A DNA stretch of 64,000 nt from Selenomonas bovis DSM 23594. GTDB lineage: Bacteria; Bacillota; Negativicutes; Selenomonadales; Selenomonadaceae. Positions 41,265 to 50,628 of this stretch are shown piece by piece. The notes beneath the pieces are model-generated. The model worked only from the letters and a program-made list of their open reading frames with translations, made no database searches and had not been told where the DNA came from. Each line of letters opens with the position of its first letter. The first letter of the stretch is position 1. Where the stretch lies: NCBI RefSeq assembly GCF_000381005.1, contig NZ_KB908379.1:248001-312000 (forward strand). The letters are read 5' to 3'. A program made the position numbers and the translations under genes.

Positions 41265-41759
41265 CTACTGATCCTCGAGGCGCATGAGCAGAAAACAGTA
41301 ATCCGACAGGCGGTTCAGATACCGCCTGTCCGTATCATGTACTTCCTCTTCCTCCGACAGGCGGCAAAAGAGCCGTTCCGCGCGGCGCGTGACCGTACGC
41401 GCGTGATCGAGCGCCGCGCCGCCCTGTGTATCGCCCGGCACGAGGAACGAGGTGAGCGGCGGCAGCCGCCCCTCAAGCTCGTCCATCGCCTGCTCGAGTG
41501 CCGCGACATCCGTCTCGGCGATCATAGCATCCTGCGCGCGGCTCGCAAGATCTGCCATGAGCGCAGGCAGCTTTTTCTGCAGCGCCAGCACGCGCTCCCT
41601 TACCTCCGCCTTCGCGACGAACGCGCGCGCGAGCCCCAGGACGGAGTCGAGCTCGTCGACCGTGCCGTAAACCGCGACGCGCAGCGAGGATTTCCTCACG
41701 CGTTCCCCCGTATAGAGGCCCGTCTCACCGGCATCCCCCGTCTTCGTGTAAATGCTCAT
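41265..41759 (-). CDS. Cob(I)yrinic acid a,c-diamide adenosyltransferase (PduO type)
   Basis: The 164-residue protein transfers adenosine from ATP to cob(I)alamin. It has the PduO-type N-terminal ATP loop YTKTGDAGETGLYTGERV, the central GTVDELDSVLGLA helix and the C-terminal corrinoid-side RRAERLFCRLSE and RYLNRLSDYCFLL. AGGAGG precedes the ATG. It ends the operon gamma-carbonic anhydrase - ndk - adenosyltransferase; the 11-nt gap to ndk suggests co-transcription. Confidence 0.94.
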   Translation of the reverse strand: MSIYTKTGDAGETGLYTGERVRKSSLRVAVYGTVDELDSVLGLARAFVAKAEVRERVLALQKKLPALMADLASRAQDAMIAETDVAALEQAMDELEGRLPPLTSFLVPGDTQGGAALDHARTVTRRAERLFCRLSEEEEVHDTDRRYLNRLSDYCFLLMRLEDQ

Positions 41760-41770
41760 AAATCCTCCTG

Positions 41771-42190
41771 TCAGCCGTCGTAAATCTCCGTCTGATTGAA
41801 GAAGATCGAAATCTCACGCGCCGCACTCTCCGGACTGTCGGACGCGTGGACGGCATTGCGGCGCCCATCCAAAGCGTACGCCTTGCGGATCGTCCCCTCA
41901 GCCGCTTCCGCGGGATTCGTCTTGCCGTTGAGCGCGCGCACGCGGCGGATCGCATCCTCGCCCTCGAGTACCATCGCGACGAGCGGACCGGACGTCATGA
42001 ACGTGCGCAGGCCCTCGTAATACGGGCGGCCGATGTGCTCCGCATAGTGGATGGAGGCCAGGCGGTCGTCCATACGCAGCATCTTGAGCGCGACGATGCG
42101 CAACCCTTCCTGCTCATAACGCTGGATGATATCTCCCGTGTGATGATTGGCAAAAGCATCCGGTTTGATGAGTACAAGCGTTTTTTCCAT
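41771..42190 (-). CDS. ndk: Nucleoside diphosphate kinase
   Basis: Ndk balances nucleoside triphosphates by a ping-pong mechanism through a phospho-histidine. The 139-residue protein starts MEKTLVLIKPDAF, and the active-site RNAVHASDSPESA contains the catalytic His. The length is standard. ATG at 42190 is the only sensible start; the longer frame is a shadow of the adjacent gene. Confidence 0.96.
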   Translation of the reverse strand: MEKTLVLIKPDAFANHHTGDIIQRYEQEGLRIVALKMLRMDDRLASIHYAEHIGRPYYEGLRTFMTSGPLVAMVLEGEDAIRRVRALNGKTNPAEAAEGTIRKAYALDGRRNAVHASDSPESAAREISIFFNQTEIYDG

Positions 42191-42227
42191 GAATGAATCT
42201 TCTCCTTTGATATGGCTTATCATTGCC

Positions 42228-42746
42228 TCAGAGCACTTCCGCCTTATAGGCCCGTGCCAGTTCGGCATGCGCAAGCGCGGACTCCCGCAGCGCCTCGATC
42301 TCGTCGTCGCGCAGCGCGCGGATGATCTTGGCCGGATTGCCGTAGACGATCGAGTTATCGGGGATCTTCTTGTGCTGCGTGATGAGCGATCCCGCGCCGA
42401 TGATACAGTTGTCACCGATCTCCGTATAGCCGAGCAGGATGGCCCCCATGCCGATGAGCGTATTGGAGCCAATGGTGCGGCTGTGGATGATGGCATTGTG
42501 CCCGATGATGACGTGGCTGCCGATGGAAAGAGGACAATCCCCCATCACATGAATTGTAGCATTGTCCTGTACATTCGTGCAACGTCCGATCTGGATTGGT
42601 TGGAAATCACCGCGCACAACCGCGCCGAACCAAATGCTGGAATCCCTGCCAATCGTCACATTGCCGGCAACGCAGGCCGTCGGTGCGATGAAAACAGACG
42701 GGTCGACCTTCGGTCGCTTTCCTTTGTACGGTATCATGAGCCCCAT
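42228..42746 (-). CDS. Gamma-class carbonic anhydrase-like protein
   Basis: The 172-residue left-handed beta-helix protein has hexapeptide repeats throughout (VSIGRD-type turns), with the three metal histidines in NATIHVMGD and IGHNAIIHS. It belongs to the YrdA/PaaY/CaiE group; carbonic anhydrase activity is established only for some members. GGAGG precedes the ATG by 8 nt. First gene of its operon. Confidence 0.92.
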   Translation of the reverse strand: MGLMIPYKGKRPKVDPSVFIAPTACVAGNVTIGRDSSIWFGAVVRGDFQPIQIGRCTNVQDNATIHVMGDCPLSIGSHVIIGHNAIIHSRTIGSNTLIGMGAILLGYTEIGDNCIIGAGSLITQHKKIPDNSIVYGNPAKIIRALRDDEIEALRESALAHAELARAYKAEVL

Positions 42747-42800
42747 AGTATCTGCCTCCGTGATGTGTTCGAATTTTTCAGAAATATCTCTACATTTCTC

Positions 42801-42829
42801 ATTATAACCGCTGGGGAATAAAAAGTAAA
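42801..42829 (-). promoter_or_regulatory. Promoter of the gamma-carbonic-anhydrase/ndk operon
   Basis: Minus strand: TTTACT (42824-42829), 17-nt spacer, TATAAT (42801-42806). Confidence 0.7.
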
Positions 42830-42894
42830 CACTTCAAATCAATTTATACCAATTTTGCAAATCAGACAACAAATGACAAGCACTGATATGATGA

Positions 42895-44130
42895 TCATCG
42901 CGTTTTCTGCCGCAGCAAATCCCGCAGACGCCGCACGCGCTGCGCGAGCAGCCAGTCCGCAATCTCCTTCCCGGCAAGCCCTGGCGGCGCCGCATGACCG
43001 GAGATGCGCAGCAGCTCCGCCGCAATCTCCTCGCCACGCACGAGATACGCGGGCAGGTCGCCGTGATCCGCCCGCAGCACGGCGAGGAACGCGGAGAAAG
43101 GCAGCGGCACCTTGACCGCCGCCAGCAGGAGCCTGACAATCTTCCCAGCCTTTGCGAGGCGTGGCGCGCGCATGTGTTCGCGGATGACGAAAGCCGCCGC
43201 TGCGCGCCAGTCCCGCGGCAGCGTCATGCGACGGTTCCAGTCTGCGAGCACGTCGAGGCCGCACACCTCATGGCCGTAGTGGTGCGGCAGCATCGCCTGC
43301 GGCGTCCGCCCTTTGCCGATATCATGCGCGAGCGCCGTGAAACGTGCGCGAACATCACCTGTCTCCGCCGCCACGCGGTCGAGCACGAGCATGGTGTGTT
43401 CGAACGCATCCCCCTCAGGATGGAATGCCTGCGGCTGCGTCTTGCCGATGAGCGCTGCAAGCTCTGGGAACGTCACATCGAGCACGCCCGCGCGCGCGAG
43501 CCAGCGGAAAAAAGCGGACGGCTGCGCCGCGCTAAGCGCGCGGCGCAGCTCGGCGAAGATGCGCTCGCCCGGCTCGCGCGCGAGCTCCGCGCGGCAGGCG
43601 CGCATATACGCGAGCGTCTCCTCCGTGATCTCATAGCCGAAGAGCGCCGCCTGCCGCGCCGCGCGCAGCGCGCGCACGGGATCCTCGACGAAATGGGAGG
43701 AAACCGCCCGCACGCGACCGCGTGCGATGTCCTCCCGCCCGCCATAGAGGTCGATGAACCGCCCCTCGGGTAGCTCGAGCGCGATGCTGTTCATCGTCGT
43801 GTCCCTGCGATAGAGATCCTCCTCGATCGTGACCTCAGGCGAGAACGCGACGGCAAAACCGCGATAGCCCGGCCCTGTCTTGCGCTCCCGCCGCGCGAAT
43901 GCCACCTCCGCTCGTTTCCCGTCCACCGTCACCAGGTAGACGGGAAACGAGCGGCCGACGCGCTGCGCGTCAGGAAAGAGCGCGCAGAACGACTGCTCGC
44001 CGATGCCACTCACGACGTAATCCTTGTCCGCGGCCGCTGCACCGCGCAGACGGTCGCGCACCCAGCCGCCCACAACGAAGACGCGCGCGCCGGCCCTGCG
44101 CAGCGCCGCGACGAATGCTGCTTCCTCCAT
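42895..44130 (-). CDS. cca: CCA tRNA nucleotidyltransferase with HD domain
   Basis: The 411-residue enzyme adds or repairs the 3' CCA of tRNA. The N-terminal nucleotidyltransferase domain has GGWVRDRLRG, DKDYVV (catalytic Asp pair region) and RRDTTMNSIAL, followed by EDPVRALRAARQAALFGYEI for base recognition, and a C-terminal HD phosphohydrolase domain with HTMLVLDRVA and TALAHDIGKG. ATG 44130 has GGGAGGG 8 nt upstream. The HD-containing form is the type that both adds CCA and removes 2',3'-cyclic phosphates. Confidence 0.93.
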   Translation of the reverse strand: MEEAAFVAALRRAGARVFVVGGWVRDRLRGAAAADKDYVVSGIGEQSFCALFPDAQRVGRSFPVYLVTVDGKRAEVAFARRERKTGPGYRGFAVAFSPEVTIEEDLYRRDTTMNSIALELPEGRFIDLYGGREDIARGRVRAVSSHFVEDPVRALRAARQAALFGYEITEETLAYMRACRAELAREPGERIFAELRRALSAAQPSAFFRWLARAGVLDVTFPELAALIGKTQPQAFHPEGDAFEHTMLVLDRVAAETGDVRARFTALAHDIGKGRTPQAMLPHHYGHEVCGLDVLADWNRRMTLPRDWRAAAAFVIREHMRAPRLAKAGKIVRLLLAAVKVPLPFSAFLAVLRADHGDLPAYLVRGEEIAAELLRISGHAAPPGLAGKEIADWLLAQRVRRLRDLLRQKTR

Positions 44131-44206
44131 CTCGATTCCCTCCCTGCGGCGCAAAGACCTGCGCCATGAAATTCTGCGGCGCGTGCTTCGCACGCATCCA
44201 GTTCCA

Positions 44207-44237
44207 TAAAAAAGACTGCCCCGCCAGGGACAGTCTC
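44207..44237 (-). terminator. Terminator of the ACT-hom-thrB operon
   Basis: Minus strand: AGACTGTCCC - TGGC - GGGGCAGTCT followed by TTTTTT, directly downstream of thrB. Confidence 0.88.
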
Positions 44238-44252
44238 TCCTCCAGAAAACAC

Positions 44253-45194
44253 TCAGGCATGTTCCGCGTGGTTCACGATATGCGCGCCGCGCGTATCGAG
44301 TGCGAGATGCTTGATCTCCGCCTCGACGCCATGGCGATGGAAGGCCTCGCGCATCGCCGCGCCGATGGCCTCCTCCTTGCCAGCGCGCTCAAGCGTGAAT
44401 GCGATGAGGCACGGCCCTGCACCGCTCAGCACCGTGCCGAGCGCCCCTGCCGCACGCGCCGCACGGAACACGTCGAACATGCCGGGAATCAGCGCCGCGC
44501 GATACGGCTGATGCAGCGCATCGTCAAAGGAGCGCTTGAGAAAATGCTCGCTGCCCTTCATGAGCGCGGCGACGAGCATCGAGGCGCGTCCGATGTTGAA
44601 AATCGCATCCGCCATCGGCACCGTCTCCGGCAGGACCTCACGCGCTTTCTTCGTCGGCAGATAGAAATCCGGCACCGCGACAACGAAGCGCAGGCGGAGC
44701 TTTGGCAGGAACGAGAAGCTCTCGACATGATGCCCTTTCGTCGTGCTCACCGTGAAGCCGCCGAAGATCGCCGGCGCCACATTGTCAGGATGTCCCTCGA
44801 TCTCCGTCGCCATCTGCAGGAGCTCGCGGCGGTTGTACTTGTTGCCGATGATGACATTCGCTGCCTTGAGACCGGCCACGATGGCCGCGGCGCTCGAACC
44901 GAGGCCGCGGGAAAGCGGCACATGGTTCTTCATGTGGATCCGCGCGCCGCGGAACTCCTCGCCGCGCTTCGCGCGCTCGAGCAGTAGGCGGATGGAGCGC
45001 CAGACAATGTTGCGCGCATCCTCCGGGATGCGCCCCGCACCCTCGCCCTCGACGAGGAACTCGAGGCCCGGGTCCTCCCGGAGCGTGAGATCCAGCTCGT
45101 TATAAATATTGCAGGCCAGCCCGAGCGTATCGAAGCCAGCGCCGAGATTGGCGCTCGTCCCCGGCACACGGACCGTAATGCTGCGTTCTCCCAT
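44253..45194 (-). CDS. thrB: Homoserine kinase ThrB
   Basis: ThrB phosphorylates homoserine on the way to threonine. The 313-residue GHMP kinase has the N-terminal VPGTSANLGAGFDTLGLA, the phosphate loop PLSRGLGSSAAAIVAG and the C-terminal GTVLSGAGPCLIAF. ATG 45194, 7 nt after GGGGG and 4 nt beyond the hom stop codon, is preferred; an upstream in-frame ATG adds six residues and overlaps hom. It ends the threonine operon. Confidence 0.95.
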   Translation of the reverse strand: MGERSITVRVPGTSANLGAGFDTLGLACNIYNELDLTLREDPGLEFLVEGEGAGRIPEDARNIVWRSIRLLLERAKRGEEFRGARIHMKNHVPLSRGLGSSAAAIVAGLKAANVIIGNKYNRRELLQMATEIEGHPDNVAPAIFGGFTVSTTKGHHVESFSFLPKLRLRFVVAVPDFYLPTKKAREVLPETVPMADAIFNIGRASMLVAALMKGSEHFLKRSFDDALHQPYRAALIPGMFDVFRAARAAGALGTVLSGAGPCLIAFTLERAGKEEAIGAAMREAFHRHGVEAEIKHLALDTRGAHIVNHAEHA

Positions 45195-45198
45195 TTGA

Positions 45199-46497
45199 TT
45201 ACCCCCGGTCATTTTCCACGCGGATGAGATTGCGGACCTCGCTCACGACCGGCAGTGCGTTGAGCACGTCGAGCGCCGTAAGGATATTCGCATGCGGGAC
45301 ACAGTGCGTGATCGCGACGATCTCCGCATGCTCTTTCTTATCGCGCTGTGTCTGGATGACGGACTGCAGGCTCACACCTGCGTTGCCGAACGCCGTCGCG
45401 ATCGCACCGAGCACACCCGGCTTGTCCTCAACGAGGAGGCGCACATAGTAGCTCGACCGCGTCTTCTCGATGGGGCAGAGCACCTTCTTGCGGTAGCAGG
45501 TGCAGTTCACGCGCCCGAACGAATGGTTCACGATATCGCGTGCAACATCGATGATATCGGCGACCACCGCCGAGGCCGTCGGCAGCGATCCCGCGCCCGG
45601 GCCGTAGAACATCGCTTCGCCCACGGCGTTGCCGCGCACGAAGATCGCGTTGAATACACCATTGACCGACGCGAGCGGATGCTCCTCCGGCAGGAACACC
45701 GGATGCACGCGCACGTTGATGCCCTCGTCCGTCTCCTTGCCGATGGCGAGCAGCTTCACGACGTAGCCTAGGTTCTTCGCGTAGGCAATGTCATCCGGCG
45801 TGATCTTCGTGATGCCCTCCACCGAGACATCGTCGAGGCTGATGCGCGTGTTGAACGCGATGGAGGAAAGGATGGCCGCCTTGCGTGCGGCGTCCAGGCC
45901 GTCGACATCCGCCGAAGGATTCGCCTCCGCATAGCCCTTTTCCTGCGCTTCCTTGAGCACGTCGTCATAGCTCGCGCCGCACTCGCTCATCTTCGTGAGC
46001 ATATAGTTCGTCGTGCCGTTCACGATGCCCATGATCTCCGTGATGCGGTTCGCCGTCAGGCACTGCTTGAGCGGCATGATGATGGGAATGCCGCCGCCGA
46101 CACTCGCCTCGAAGCGGAAATCGGCGTCGTGCGCCTCCGCCATATCGAAGAGCTCGCGGCCATACTGCGCCACGACATCCTTATTCGCCGTCACGACATT
46201 CTTGCCCGCGGCAAGCGCGCGCAGCATGTAGTCCTTCGCGGGCTTGATACCGCCCATGACCTCGACGACGATGGAGATCTCGTCATCCTCAAGGATGTCC
46301 TCGACGCGATCCGTGAGCTCGACCCCCTCAAGATAGGGACGCGGCTTCTTCACATCGCGCACGAGCACCTTGGCGAGCACGAGGCGTGTGCCGACGCGCG
46401 CGGTGATCTCTTCCATGTTTTCTCTCAGCACGCGAACGACACCAGATCCGACCGTGCCGGAGCCCAAAAGACCGATCTTGATTGCTTCCTTCATCAT
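45199..46497 (-). CDS. hom: Homoserine dehydrogenase
   Basis: The 432-residue NAD(P)-dependent enzyme makes homoserine. It has the Rossmann motif GLLGSGTVGSGVVRVL at the N-terminus, the catalytic region NGTTNYML, and a C-terminal ACT domain (YYVRLLVEDKPGVLGAIATAF) for feedback by threonine. ATG 46497 has GGGAGG 8 nt upstream. Situated between the ACT-domain protein and thrB. Confidence 0.97.
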   Translation of the reverse strand: MMKEAIKIGLLGSGTVGSGVVRVLRENMEEITARVGTRLVLAKVLVRDVKKPRPYLEGVELTDRVEDILEDDEISIVVEVMGGIKPAKDYMLRALAAGKNVVTANKDVVAQYGRELFDMAEAHDADFRFEASVGGGIPIIMPLKQCLTANRITEIMGIVNGTTNYMLTKMSECGASYDDVLKEAQEKGYAEANPSADVDGLDAARKAAILSSIAFNTRISLDDVSVEGITKITPDDIAYAKNLGYVVKLLAIGKETDEGINVRVHPVFLPEEHPLASVNGVFNAIFVRGNAVGEAMFYGPGAGSLPTASAVVADIIDVARDIVNHSFGRVNCTCYRKKVLCPIEKTRSSYYVRLLVEDKPGVLGAIATAFGNAGVSLQSVIQTQRDKKEHAEIVAITHCVPHANILTALDVLNALPVVSEVRNLIRVENDRG

Positions 46498-46519
46498 CGA
46501 CACACCTCCCTTTCGTCCC

Positions 46520-46966
46520 TCATGCCTGGCCGAGTACTTCGAGACGTTTCACGCCGTCGACCATGCGGAGCTTATCGAGCAGCGCCTCGAGGTCGACGGA
46601 AAGCTGCGCCGTCTCGATTGAGACCGTCGCGTTCGCGACGCCCTGCAGGGGGATGCCCTGGTTGATGGTCAGCACGCTGCCGGAATCCGCGGAAATCGTG
46701 TTGAGCACGCTCGAGAGCACGCCCTTCTTGTGCTCGAGCAGGAACGTGAGCGTGACGATCTTATTCTTGCTCGCCTCATAGAACGGGAACACGTAGTCCT
46801 TGTATTTATAGTAGGCGCTGCGCGAGAGATCCATCTTCTCCACGGCCTCGTTGATGGTGCGCGCGTCGCCGCGCTTGAGCATCTCTTTGACGCGGATGGT
46901 CTTCTTGATTGCCTCCGGCAGGATCTCCTCTTTCACGAGAAAGAATCCATTCTGTTCGTTTTCCAT
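46520..46966 (-). CDS. ACT domain protein of the PheB/UPF0735 family
   Basis: The 148-residue protein pairs an N-terminal helix-turn-helix-like region (LSRSAYYKYKDYVFPFYE) with a C-terminal ACT domain (VTLTFLLEHKKGVLSSVLNTI). It precedes hom and thrB as in many clostridia and Negativicutes and is thought to sense an amino acid, but its target is not established. GGGAGGAG precedes ATG 46966. First gene of the threonine operon. Confidence 0.9.
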   Translation of the reverse strand: MENEQNGFFLVKEEILPEAIKKTIRVKEMLKRGDARTINEAVEKMDLSRSAYYKYKDYVFPFYEASKNKIVTLTFLLEHKKGVLSSVLNTISADSGSVLTINQGIPLQGVANATVSIETAQLSVDLEALLDKLRMVDGVKRLEVLGQA

Positions 46967-46977
46967 ACATTCTCCTC

Positions 46978-47012
46978 CCAAAAAGAAGGCATGCGACAAC
47001 GCGCCGCATGCC
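46978..47012 (-). terminator. Terminator-like hairpin in the leader of the threonine operon
   Basis: GGCATGCG (46988-46995) pairs with CGCATGCC (47005-47012); the minus strand continues with TTCTTTTT just before the GGGAGG of the ACT gene. It sits about 45 nt after the predicted transcription start, so it could attenuate the operon or control ribosome access. Confidence 0.55.
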
Positions 47013-47058
47013 CTGGGTCTGTACTCTTCTTAAGCATTTTTGTTCGTGTCTGTGAGAT

Positions 47059-47087
47059 ATTATACCATCATCTGTCCGCGAATGCTA
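47059..47087 (-). promoter_or_regulatory. Candidate promoter of the threonine operon
   Basis: Minus strand: TAGCAT (47082-47087, weak -35), 17-nt spacer, TATAAT (47059-47064). Confidence 0.45.
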
Positions 47088-47136
47088 CCTTGTTTTCAAA
47101 AAACGTCCACAAAAGCTGAGAGACGCGTCAAAAATG

Positions 47137-47727
47137 TTACAAATGTCCCGCGGAGATCCGATTTTCTGTTCCATTGAGCAGGCGCGTGATGTTGCTGCGG
47201 TGACGCACGATGATGAGTGCGGCCGCGAGCACACCGAACGCGACGTAGAGCGCTGGGTAGCCGAATACGAGCGCGAGCACGGGCACGAGCGCCGCCGCGA
47301 CGATCGAACCGAGGGATACGTAGCGCGTGGCGAGCACGAGGAGCAGCCAGACGAGGAAGACGATCACCGTCACCTTCGGCATGAGCATGAGGATCACGCC
47401 GAGCCCCGTCGCGACGCCCTTGCCGCCGTGAAAGCGCAGAAACAGCGAAAGCGAGTGTCCGACGATGGCGAGGACGCCGCAGAGGATCATGACGAGCGGC
47501 GTGCCGACGAGCATCTCGCCGAGCCAGACGGCGAGCAGCCCCTTGAGCATGTCGAGGCAGAAGACGAGGAAGCCGGGGCCCTTGCCAAGCGTGCGCCAGG
47601 CGTTCGTCGCGCCGATGTTGTGGCTGCCGTGCTGCCGCAGGTCTACATGCCAGAGCGCGCGGCAGAGCCAGAGGCCGTTCGGAATGGAGCCGAGGAGATA
47701 ACTCAGCAGCAAGGCGAGGAGTGTCAT
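47137..47727 (-). CDS. plsY: Glycerol-3-phosphate acyltransferase PlsY
   Basis: PlsY acylates glycerol 3-phosphate from acyl phosphate in the inner membrane. The 196-residue protein has the three conserved loops: SYLLGSIPNGLW, RQHGSHNIGATNAWR and LRFHGGKGVATGLG, plus five hydrophobic helices. ATG 47727 follows the der stop by 4 nt, so the two are translated from one mRNA. Confidence 0.96.
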   Translation of the reverse strand: MTLLALLLSYLLGSIPNGLWLCRALWHVDLRQHGSHNIGATNAWRTLGKGPGFLVFCLDMLKGLLAVWLGEMLVGTPLVMILCGVLAIVGHSLSLFLRFHGGKGVATGLGVILMLMPKVTVIVFLVWLLLVLATRYVSLGSIVAAALVPVLALVFGYPALYVAFGVLAAALIIVRHRSNITRLLNGTENRISAGHL

Positions 47728-47731
47728 GGTC

Positions 47732-49063
47732 TCACGCCTCCTCTTCTTCGCCGCGCTTGCGCACGATGAGCACGAGCGGCGTACCCTCGAAGCCGAACTG
47801 CTCACGCAGGCGGTTCTCGATGAAGCGCAGATAGGAAAAATGCATGAGCTCGGGATCGTTGACGAAGAGGATGAACCGCGGCGGCTTCACATCCGCCTGC
47901 GTCATGAAGAGGATCTTGAGCTGGCGGCCGCGGTGCATCGGCGGCGGATTCACGGAGACGGCATCGCGGATGAGCTCATTGAGGACGCTCGTCTTGATGC
48001 GCATGGACTGCTGCTCCGCGACGTACTTCACGAGCTCCGTCACGCGGTGCACGCGCTGGCCCGTGAGTGCCGAGGTGTAGAGCACGGGCGCGTACTGGAG
48101 GAAACCGAGCTTGTCGCGCAGCTCATCCGTGAAGCGCAGCGTCGACTTATCGTCCTTCTCCGGGAAGATATCCCACTTGTTCACGACAATGACGACGCCG
48201 CGCCCCGACTCGTGCGCATAGCCGGCGATCTTCTTGTCCTGCTCCGTGATACCCTCAGCGGCATTGATCATCATGAGCACGACATCCGCGCGGTCGATGG
48301 CGCGCAGAGAGCGCATGACGCTGTACCGCTCGACCGGCTCGTCGATCTTGCCGCGCCGGCGCATGCCCGCCGTATCGATGAGCATGAACTTCGTGCCGTC
48401 CTCGATGAAATGCGTGTCGATGGCGTCGCGCGTCGTGCCCGGCACATCGCTGACGATGACGCGCTGCTCGCCGAGGATGGCGTTGACGATGGAGGACTTG
48501 CCGACGTTCGGCCGACCGATGACGGCGATGCTGATCTCGTCCGGCTCCTTGTCGTCGCCCGTCTCCTCCGGGAACGCGGCGACGACGGCGTCGAGCAGAT
48601 CGCCGAGATTGCGCGCGTTCGACGCGGAAATACCGATGGGATCGCCGAGTCCGAGGCTGTAGAACTCATACATGTCCATCTCGCGTTCGGGACTGTCGAC
48701 CTTGTTCACGGCAAGGACGACAGGTTTCTTTGTCGAACGCAGGAGATGCCCGACCTCCTCATCCGCCGTCGTGAGCCCCGCGCGTCCATCGACGACGAAG
48801 AGGATGACATCCGCCTCCTCCATCGCAATCTGCGCCTGCTGGCGCATGGATTTCAGGATATGGTCGCTCTCGTCGAGCTCAATGCCGCCCGTGTCGATCA
48901 TCGTGAACGCATGGCCGAGCCACTCCGCGTCGAGATAGATGCGGTCGCGCGTGACGCCCGGCATATCGTCGACGATGGAGACGCGCTGCTTGCCGATCTG
49001 GTTGAAAAGCGTCGATTTGCCGACGTTCGGACGACCGACGATGGCAACGATTGGTTTACTCAT
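47732..49063 (-). CDS. der: Ribosome biogenesis GTPase Der (EngA)
   Basis: Der is a double-G-domain GTPase needed for 50S assembly. The 443-residue protein has two full sets of motifs: GRPNVGKSTLFN / DTGGIEL / NKVD in the first domain and GRPNVGKSSIVN / DTAGMRRRGKI / NKWD in the second, with a C-terminal KH-like domain. AAGGGG precedes the ATG. Upstream of plsY as in most Firmicutes. Confidence 0.98.
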   Translation of the reverse strand: MSKPIVAIVGRPNVGKSTLFNQIGKQRVSIVDDMPGVTRDRIYLDAEWLGHAFTMIDTGGIELDESDHILKSMRQQAQIAMEEADVILFVVDGRAGLTTADEEVGHLLRSTKKPVVLAVNKVDSPEREMDMYEFYSLGLGDPIGISASNARNLGDLLDAVVAAFPEETGDDKEPDEISIAVIGRPNVGKSSIVNAILGEQRVIVSDVPGTTRDAIDTHFIEDGTKFMLIDTAGMRRRGKIDEPVERYSVMRSLRAIDRADVVLMMINAAEGITEQDKKIAGYAHESGRGVVIVVNKWDIFPEKDDKSTLRFTDELRDKLGFLQYAPVLYTSALTGQRVHRVTELVKYVAEQQSMRIKTSVLNELIRDAVSVNPPPMHRGRQLKILFMTQADVKPPRFILFVNDPELMHFSYLRFIENRLREQFGFEGTPLVLIVRKRGEEEEA

Positions 49064-49103
49064 ACTGACCCCTTCTTTCCGTTCGCTTCTTTATCTAGTT
49101 CCC

Positions 49104-50492
49104 TTATTCCGTTCCTGCCGCCGGCTTCGTATAAGCCGCATTGCTCTGCCACATGTAGGCGGTCTCCCCAGCCCGCGCCTTGTGGTAATGCGTCCAGTCC
49201 GCGAGCGCGCGGCGGTAGTCGCTGCCACCCTGCACGGGCTCGACGCGCGCCTCGGGGAACGCAGCGCGCAGTTCCGCAAGCGTCATGTCATCGAGGAAGA
49301 TGTCCTCGCCAGCACGCAGCGCCGGCTCCGGAATCAGGATGCCCGTGCGCGGCCCCGGCAGCGCGCGCAGCGCGCGCACGATGTCCTGTCCCGTGAGCAG
49401 GCCCGAAACATTGACGGTCGTACCGAAATATTCATTGGGAACCGGCACGATGCGCACATGGAGGTTCGTCTGCCGTACGGACTGCGCGAGTCTCTCTAGC
49501 ACCGGCGCGACCGACGTCCCCGTGACAACATCGAGGTAGACGGGCGCATCATACGACGACGACGCCTGCGTCTCCTCGAAATCCTTGAGGAAGCTGCGCG
49601 TAAGTCCGATGCCGTTATCGAGCTGTGGGAACCCGTCGTACATCTCCTCTGGCGGCACCTCGCGACCAGCGAGGAAATAGAACTCATCCCCGAGGTAGAG
49701 AAACGTCCGCCCCGTCTCCTCCCTGAGCCTCTTCTGCCACCGTTCCGCCATGTCGATGACCGCTGCCGCGCCCGCTGCATCGAACTGCTTGAGCGGATAC
49801 GGATCCGTGCGGAACTTCGTCACGCCGACGGGAACGACAGCGAGCGAGAGTACATGCGGCCGCCGCGCGACGAGCTCGCGAATCGTGCGCTCGAGCTCCT
49901 CGCCGTCGTTGAGGCCCGCACAGAGCACGACCTGCGTATGGTAGTCTGCGCCCGCTGATTCGAGGCGGTCGAGCTGCTCGTTGATGAGCGCCGCTCGCTT
50001 GCAACGCAGCATCTGCGCGCGCAGCTCAGGGTTCATGCACTGTACGGACACATAGAGCGGCGAGAGATGCAGCTGCTCGATACGCCGGAAATCCGCTTCG
50101 CCCATATTCGTGAGCGTCACGAAATTGCCGTAGAGGAACGACAGACGATAGTCATCATCCTTGATGTGCAGCGATGAGCGCATGTGCGGCGCGACCATGT
50201 TCACAAAGCAGAAATAACAGTTGTTCGCACAGCGGCGGATGCCGTCGAAAACCGCGGCCGCGAACTCCGCGCCAAGCTCCTCATCGATATCCTTGTCGAA
50301 GGAAATCATCTCCTGCTCGCCGTCTGCATGCTCGACAAGCAAGTCAATCTCCTCCTCCGCGAACGCAAAGCTCAAATCGATGATGTCGCGCAGTTCCCTC
50401 CCATTGACCGAGAGAACCTTGTCCCCTGGCACGAGCCCCAGTTCCTCCGCCAGACTGCCCGCCGCAACGCGGATGATTTCCCCTTTGTTCAT
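49104..50492 (-). CDS. DUF512 radical-SAM-like protein with PDZ domain
   Basis: The 462-residue protein has an N-terminal PDZ-like domain (residues 1-60: AAGSLAEELGLVPGDKVLSV), a radical SAM-type cysteine cluster CANNCYFCF near residue 88, the family block IKDDDYRLSFLYGNFVTL, and a C-terminal DUF512 domain. It belongs to the TIGR03279-type family commonly encoded next to der. Its reaction is unknown. GAGGAG precedes the ATG. Confidence 0.9.
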   Translation of the reverse strand: MNKGEIIRVAAGSLAEELGLVPGDKVLSVNGRELRDIIDLSFAFAEEEIDLLVEHADGEQEMISFDKDIDEELGAEFAAAVFDGIRRCANNCYFCFVNMVAPHMRSSLHIKDDDYRLSFLYGNFVTLTNMGEADFRRIEQLHLSPLYVSVQCMNPELRAQMLRCKRAALINEQLDRLESAGADYHTQVVLCAGLNDGEELERTIRELVARRPHVLSLAVVPVGVTKFRTDPYPLKQFDAAGAAAVIDMAERWQKRLREETGRTFLYLGDEFYFLAGREVPPEEMYDGFPQLDNGIGLTRSFLKDFEETQASSSYDAPVYLDVVTGTSVAPVLERLAQSVRQTNLHVRIVPVPNEYFGTTVNVSGLLTGQDIVRALRALPGPRTGILIPEPALRAGEDIFLDDMTLAELRAAFPEARVEPVQGGSDYRRALADWTHYHKARAGETAYMWQSNAAYTKPAAGTE

Positions 50493-50628
50493 ACCTACTC
50501 CTCATCTGCTCATATATTCCCCGCAGCTGTCAGTGCAGCCGCTCTTTCTGTCTACTATCATAGCACGGAAAGAGGAGTGATGAAATCATCACTCCTCGAA
50601 ATTTCCTATAAGATTGCCGGATACAGAC

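Noticed and set aside
42895-44193. Extended N-terminus for the CCA-adding enzyme
   Set aside because: The extra 21 residues lack family similarity; ATG 44130 has GGGAGGG at the right distance.
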